From JAXMCI01 sp046349435 (GTDB taxonomy: Bacteria; Pseudomonadota; Alphaproteobacteria; Dongiales; Dongiaceae): a DNA stretch of 64,000 nucleotides. The position numbers and the translations under genes were made by a program. The stretch spans positions 32,851 to 96,850 of the forward strand of contig JAXMCI010000027.1 of the NCBI GenBank assembly GCA_046349435.1. The letters run 5' to 3'. This document shows positions 60,662-64,000 of this stretch, piece after piece. Under the pieces are notes generated by a model. It saw only the letters and a program-made list of their open reading frames with translations, had not been told where the DNA came from and did not search any database. The stretch's first letter is position 1. Every line of letters starts with the position of its first letter.

Positions 60662-62215
60662 GTGGCCGAGCGGGTCGTCATCATCGGAGCCGGTCCCGGC
60701 GGGCTCGCGGCCGCCATGCTGCTGGCCCGCTGCGGCGTCCCGGTCACCGTGCTGGAAAGGCTCGACCGGGTCGGCGGCCGCTCCGGCAGCCTGCGGGCCG
60801 ACGGCTTCACCTTCGACACCGGCGCAACCTTCTTCCTCTATCCGCGCGTTCTCGAGGAGATCTTCGCCGCCTGCGGCCGCGAGCTCGGGCGCGAGGTGCC
60901 GCTGCTGCGGCTCGACCCGCTCTACCGGCTGGTGTTCGAGGGCGGCGGCGAGCTCTCGGTGACGGCGGACCCGCCGGCCATGGAGGCGGCGATCGCGCGC
61001 CTCGCCCCGGGCGACGCGCCGGGCTATCGCCGCTTCATGGCCGACAACCGGCGCAAGCTGGCGGCCTTCCGCCCGATCTTCGAGACGCCCTTCGCCAGCC
61101 CGGCGGCGGTGCTGCGGCCCTCGATGCTCAAGGCGCTGCCGCTGATGCGGCCGGGCAGCACGGTCGATGCCGATCTCGGCCGCTACTTCGCCGACCCGCG
61201 CATCCGGCTCGCCTTCTCGTTCCAGAGCAAGTATCTCGGCATGTCGCCGTTCCAATGCCCGAGCCTGTTCACCATCCTCGCCTTCATGGAGCACGAGTAC
61301 GGCGTGTTCCACCCGCAGGGCGGCTGTGGCGCGGTGATGGAGCGGATGGCCGAGGTGGCGCGCGAGCTCGGCGCCGAGATCCGGCTGGGCGAGCCGGTCG
61401 AGGAGATCCTGTTCGAGGGCCGCCGCGCCGTCGGCGTGCGCACGCCGCAGGCCACATACCGGTCCTCGGCGATGGTGATCAACGCCGACTTCGCCCAGTC
61501 GATGCGGCGGCTGGTGCCCGACCGGCTGCGCCGGCGCTGGACCGACCGGCGGATCGGCGAGAAGAAGTTCTCCTGCTCGACCTTCATGATGTATCTCGGG
61601 CTGGAGGGCCGGCTCGACCATCTCGCCCACCACACCATCCTGCTCGCCCGCGACTACATGGGCAACGTGGCGGCGATCGACGCCGGCGGCCCGCCGCCGC
61701 AGGAGCCCTCGCTCTACGTCCAGAACGCCTGCGTCACGGAGCCGGGCCTGGCGCCGCCGGGCTGCAGCACGCTCTACGTGCTGGTGCCGGTCGCCAACCA
61801 TGACGGGCGGGTCGACTGGAAGGGCATCAAGCCCGCCTACCGGCGCACCGTGCTGCAGCGGCTCGCCGCGCTGGGGATCGAGGACATCGAGCGGCGGATC
61901 CGCTTCGAGCGCATCGTCACCCCGGTCGACTGGCGCGACGACCTCGCCATCCATCGCGGCGCCACCTTCAACCTGGCGCACTCGCTCGACCAGATGCTGC
62001 ATCGCCGGCCGCGCAACCGCTTCGAGGACCTCGACGGCGTCTATCTCGTCGGCGGCGGCACCCATCCCGGCAGCGGGCTGCCGGTGATCTTCGAATCCGC
62101 CCGCATCGCAACCCGCCTGCTGCAGGCCGATCTCGGCCTGCGCCCGGCGGCGGAGGCGGCGGCCCGGCCGGCCCCCGCGCCGCCGCTGGCAGGCCATCTC
62201 GGAGAGCCGGCATGA
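60662..62215 (+). CDS. Phytoene/diapophytoene desaturase-like oxidoreductase (CrtN type)
   Basis: A 517-residue FAD amine-oxidase-fold enzyme. VVIIGAGPGGLAAAMLLARCGVPVTVLERLDRVGGRSG is the dinucleotide motif. GFTFDTGATFFLYP, GYRRFMADNRRKLAAF, KYLGMSPFQCPSLFTILAFMEHEYGVFHPQGG and YLVGGGTHPGSGLPVIFESARIA follow the CrtI/CrtN pattern. The GTG at 60662 puts the FAD motif at residue 5; the frame is open upstream from 60557. It introduces double bonds into a C30 or C40 polyene or oxidises its end methyl. Its stop overlaps the next start. Confidence 0.9.
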   Translation: MAERVVIIGAGPGGLAAAMLLARCGVPVTVLERLDRVGGRSGSLRADGFTFDTGATFFLYPRVLEEIFAACGRELGREVPLLRLDPLYRLVFEGGGELSVTADPPAMEAAIARLAPGDAPGYRRFMADNRRKLAAFRPIFETPFASPAAVLRPSMLKALPLMRPGSTVDADLGRYFADPRIRLAFSFQSKYLGMSPFQCPSLFTILAFMEHEYGVFHPQGGCGAVMERMAEVARELGAEIRLGEPVEEILFEGRRAVGVRTPQATYRSSAMVINADFAQSMRRLVPDRLRRRWTDRRIGEKKFSCSTFMMYLGLEGRLDHLAHHTILLARDYMGNVAAIDAGGPPPQEPSLYVQNACVTEPGLAPPGCSTLYVLVPVANHDGRVDWKGIKPAYRRTVLQRLAALGIEDIERRIRFERIVTPVDWRDDLAIHRGATFNLAHSLDQMLHRRPRNRFEDLDGVYLVGGGTHPGSGLPVIFESARIATRLLQADLGLRPAAEAAARPAPAPPLAGHLGEPA

Positions 62216-63738
62216 GCAGCACATCCGCATCGCTGGTCGTCATCGGCGCCGGGCTCGGCGGCCTCGCCGCCGCCTGCACGCTGGCCGCGCGCGGCCACCG
62301 CGTCACCCTGCTGGAGCGCAACCCCTGGCTCGGCGGCAAGGCCGCGGTGCTGTCGGAGGCGGGATTCCGCTTCGACATGGGCCCGACCATCCTGACCGTG
62401 CCGCGGGTGCTGCGCCGCATCTTCGAGGAGGCCGGCCGCCGGCTCGAGGACGAGCTCGACCTCATCCCGCTCGACCCGCAATGGCGCTGCTTCTTCGCCG
62501 ACGGCACGACGCTCGACCTGCAGTCCTCGATCGAGCCGATGGCGGCGAAGCTGGAGGGCTACGCCCCCGGCAGCGGCGCCGGCTATCGCCGCTTCATGGC
62601 GATCTCCGAGCGGCTGCACGAGGTCTCCGAGCGGTTCTTCTTCTGGCGCCCGGTCGAGGGGCTGCGCGACACCATCGACCTGCGCGCCAACCTCAAGGCG
62701 CAGACCCTGTCCGACGTGCTCAGCCTGCGCATGGGCAAGACGGTGGCGAGCACCATCCGCGGCCAGGTGCCCGACGCGCGCGTCGCCCAGATGCTCGACC
62801 ATTTCACCCAGTATGTCGGCTCCTCGCCCTACGGCTCGCCGGCCGTGCTCTGCGCCATCGCCCACATGCAGGTCCGCGACGGCGTCTGGTATCCGCGCGG
62901 CGGCACCCGCGCCGTGCCGGAGGCGCTGGCCCGGCTCGCCGACGAGCTCGGCGTCACCGTCCGGCTCGGCTGCGGCGTGCGCCGGCTGATCGTCGACGAC
63001 GGCCGGGTGCGCGGCGTCGAGACCGACGGCGGCGAGATCATCCCGGCGGCGGCCGTGGTCTCCAACATGGATTCGGTGCGCACCCATCGCGAGCTGCTCG
63101 GCGGCCCGGCGGCCGACGACTTCCTGCGCCGCCGCCGCTACGAGCCGGCCTGCAGCGGGGTGGTGCTCTATCTCGGCCTCGACCGCGCCTACCCGCAGCT
63201 GCTGCATCACGACTTCGTCTTCTCCGCCGACCCGGAGGAGGAGTTCGACTGGATCTACCGCAAGGGCGAGCCGGCGCCCGATCCGACCTGCTACCTGGCG
63301 GCGCCGGCGCAGACCGAGCCGGAGGTTGCGCCGCCGGGCGGAGAGGCGCTCTATGTGCTGGTGCACACGCCCTATCTCAGGCCGCATCACGACTGGCGGG
63401 AGATGCTGCCGCGCTACCGGCAGGTCATCCTCGACAAGCTGAAGCGCACGGCCGGCCTCACCGACATCGAGCAGCGCATCGTCTTCGAGCGGGCGCTGAC
63501 CCCGGCCGACATCCATGAGCGCTACAGCGTGCTCGACGGCGCCATCTACGGCCTCGCCAGCCACGGCCGCTTCCTCGGCGCCTTCAAGCCGAGCAACCGC
63601 AGCCGCGACGTCCCCGGCCTCTACCTCGCCGGCGGCGCCGCCCATCCCGGGCCGGGCATGCCGATGGTGCTGATGTCCGGCTGGATCGCCGCGGACGCGC
63701 TGGACCGCGACATCGGCGGCGAGCCGGCCGCCGCCTGA
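62212..63738 (+). CDS. Second CrtN/CrtP-like carotenoid oxidoreductase
   Basis: A 508-residue paralogue of the previous product. SLVVIGAGLGGLAAACTLAARGHRVTLLERNPWLGGKA, FRFDMGPTILTVPRVL, YGSPAVLCAIAHMQVRDGVWYPRGG (typical CrtI/CrtN central motif) and LYLAGGAAHPGPGMPMVLMSGWIAADAL. FDMGPT and the PRGGT segment are closer to classical desaturases than those of the first protein. One of the pair is expected to desaturate and the other to oxidise a terminal methyl, but which does which cannot be settled here. Overlaps both neighbours by ATGA or TGATG. Confidence 0.9.
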   Translation: MSSTSASLVVIGAGLGGLAAACTLAARGHRVTLLERNPWLGGKAAVLSEAGFRFDMGPTILTVPRVLRRIFEEAGRRLEDELDLIPLDPQWRCFFADGTTLDLQSSIEPMAAKLEGYAPGSGAGYRRFMAISERLHEVSERFFFWRPVEGLRDTIDLRANLKAQTLSDVLSLRMGKTVASTIRGQVPDARVAQMLDHFTQYVGSSPYGSPAVLCAIAHMQVRDGVWYPRGGTRAVPEALARLADELGVTVRLGCGVRRLIVDDGRVRGVETDGGEIIPAAAVVSNMDSVRTHRELLGGPAADDFLRRRRYEPACSGVVLYLGLDRAYPQLLHHDFVFSADPEEEFDWIYRKGEPAPDPTCYLAAPAQTEPEVAPPGGEALYVLVHTPYLRPHHDWREMLPRYRQVILDKLKRTAGLTDIEQRIVFERALTPADIHERYSVLDGAIYGLASHGRFLGAFKPSNRSRDVPGLYLAGGAAHPGPGMPMVLMSGWIAADALDRDIGGEPAAA

Positions 63739-64000
63739 TGGCGGCGCCGGCGGGCGATCCCGTCCGGCTGCGCTCGCCGCGGCTGTTCGGGTTCTTCGCC
63801 GGCGTCATGGCGCGCGCCATGGGCCGCAGCTTCCACGCCGTGCGGGTCGCCGCGCCCGGCCCGCCGGTCCTGCCGCCGGACCGGCCGGCGATCGTCTATC
63901 TCAACCACCCCTCCTGGTGGGATCCCGCCCTCATCATCCTGCTCGCCCATCGCTGCTTCGGCGAGCGGCCTTCCTTCGGTCCGATCGATGCCGCCCAGCT
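63738..64000 (+). CDS. 1-acylglycerol-phosphate acyltransferase-like protein, N-terminal part
   Basis: The first 87 codons before the window ends. AIVYLNHPSWWDPALIILLAHRCFG contains the acyltransferase block HPSWWD (H-x4-D). The first 45 residues, with LFGFFAGVMARAMGRSFHAVRVAAP, form a membrane-associated helix. In staphyloxanthin-type pathways an acyltransferase (CrtO) esterifies a carotenoid glycoside, so a similar role is possible; ordinary lipid acylation is the alternative. The start overlaps the previous stop (TGATG). Confidence 0.85.
   Translation, partial: MAAPAGDPVRLRSPRLFGFFAGVMARAMGRSFHAVRVAAPGPPVLPPDRPAIVYLNHPSWWDPALIILLAHRCFGERPSFGPIDAAQ

Noticed and set aside
60662..63738. Classical C40 crtI pathway with two desaturases.
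   Set aside because: Two paralogues beside an aldehyde dehydrogenase and an acyltransferase, without crtB or crtY in view, fit a C30-type oxidation pathway better; not excluded until the flanking DNA is seen.

Overview
The window is 64 kb of very GC-rich DNA with densely packed genes, many start/stop overlaps and frequent GTG/TTG starts. The gene families point to an alphaproteobacterium, most likely of the Rhodospirillales/Geminicoccales type: heterotetrameric sarcosine oxidase, an RpoH-type sigma factor, a LOV histidine kinase, PotA-like ABC systems and two CrtN-like desaturases. The exact lineage cannot be fixed from sequence alone. No rRNA, tRNA or CRISPR array was seen.

Layout. 1-10.1 kb: end of a secreted protein gene, a potassium-channel-like membrane protein, a GT2 glycosyltransferase, a translationally coupled glycosyltransferase operon (2.4-5.5 kb), a secreted exonuclease/phosphatase-fold protein, a histidine phosphatase, and a sugar/lipid operon (6-phosphogluconate dehydrogenase, aldose 1-epimerase, sterol-desaturase-like enzyme). 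10.2-19.7 kb: one long operon with both hydantoinase/oxoprolinase subunits, an inositol-phosphatase-like enzyme, a metallo-beta-lactamase-fold hydrolase and a complete ABC importer. It looks like an uptake-plus-ring-opening module and ends at a strong hairpin. 19.9-26.7 kb: GAF-PAS-PAS adenylate cyclase, an enolase-superfamily dehydratase, a beta-hydroxyacid dehydrogenase, an acetyltransferase/EamA pair, and a LysR gene broken by two opposite frameshifts.

26.7-33.8 kb is a mobile-element island of visibly lower GC. It holds remnants of an integrase-type transposase, an IS256 transposase and an IS66 transposase, a 62-bp palindrome, and one intact IS50/Tn5-like insertion sequence with 9-bp target duplications. 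Inside it lies a single 1103-residue secreted protein with Asp-box (sialidase-fold) repeats.

33.9-43.5 kb: NAD-dependent epimerase, secreted fasciclin protein, folE, rpoH divergent from a MarR gene across overlapping promoter elements, a LOV-domain (blue light) histidine kinase with a receiver-only partner, a small cytochrome c, a large membrane glycosyltransferase-like protein and an EamA transporter. 43.5-54.6 kb: a one-carbon/methylamine catabolic block on the minus strand (soxBDAG, a dimethylglycine-dehydrogenase-like flavoprotein, an aldo/keto reductase-RidA fusion, a periplasmic Clp-like protein), preceded by a gmhA-like isomerase.

54.9-57.2 kb: a secreted GH26-like hydrolase, two small proteins and a repeat-rich 450 bp (REP-like double hairpins, 18-bp tandem repeats, a duplicated gene tail). 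57.2-64 kb: a probable C30 carotenoid locus. An aldehyde dehydrogenase, a PAS histidine kinase and a LuxR-type regulator form one minus-strand operon, divergent from two CrtN/CrtP-like desaturases and an acyltransferase cut by the window end. The set resembles terminal-oxidation carotenoid pathways (diapolycopene/staphyloxanthin type), with a two-component system translationally coupled to the aldehyde dehydrogenase.
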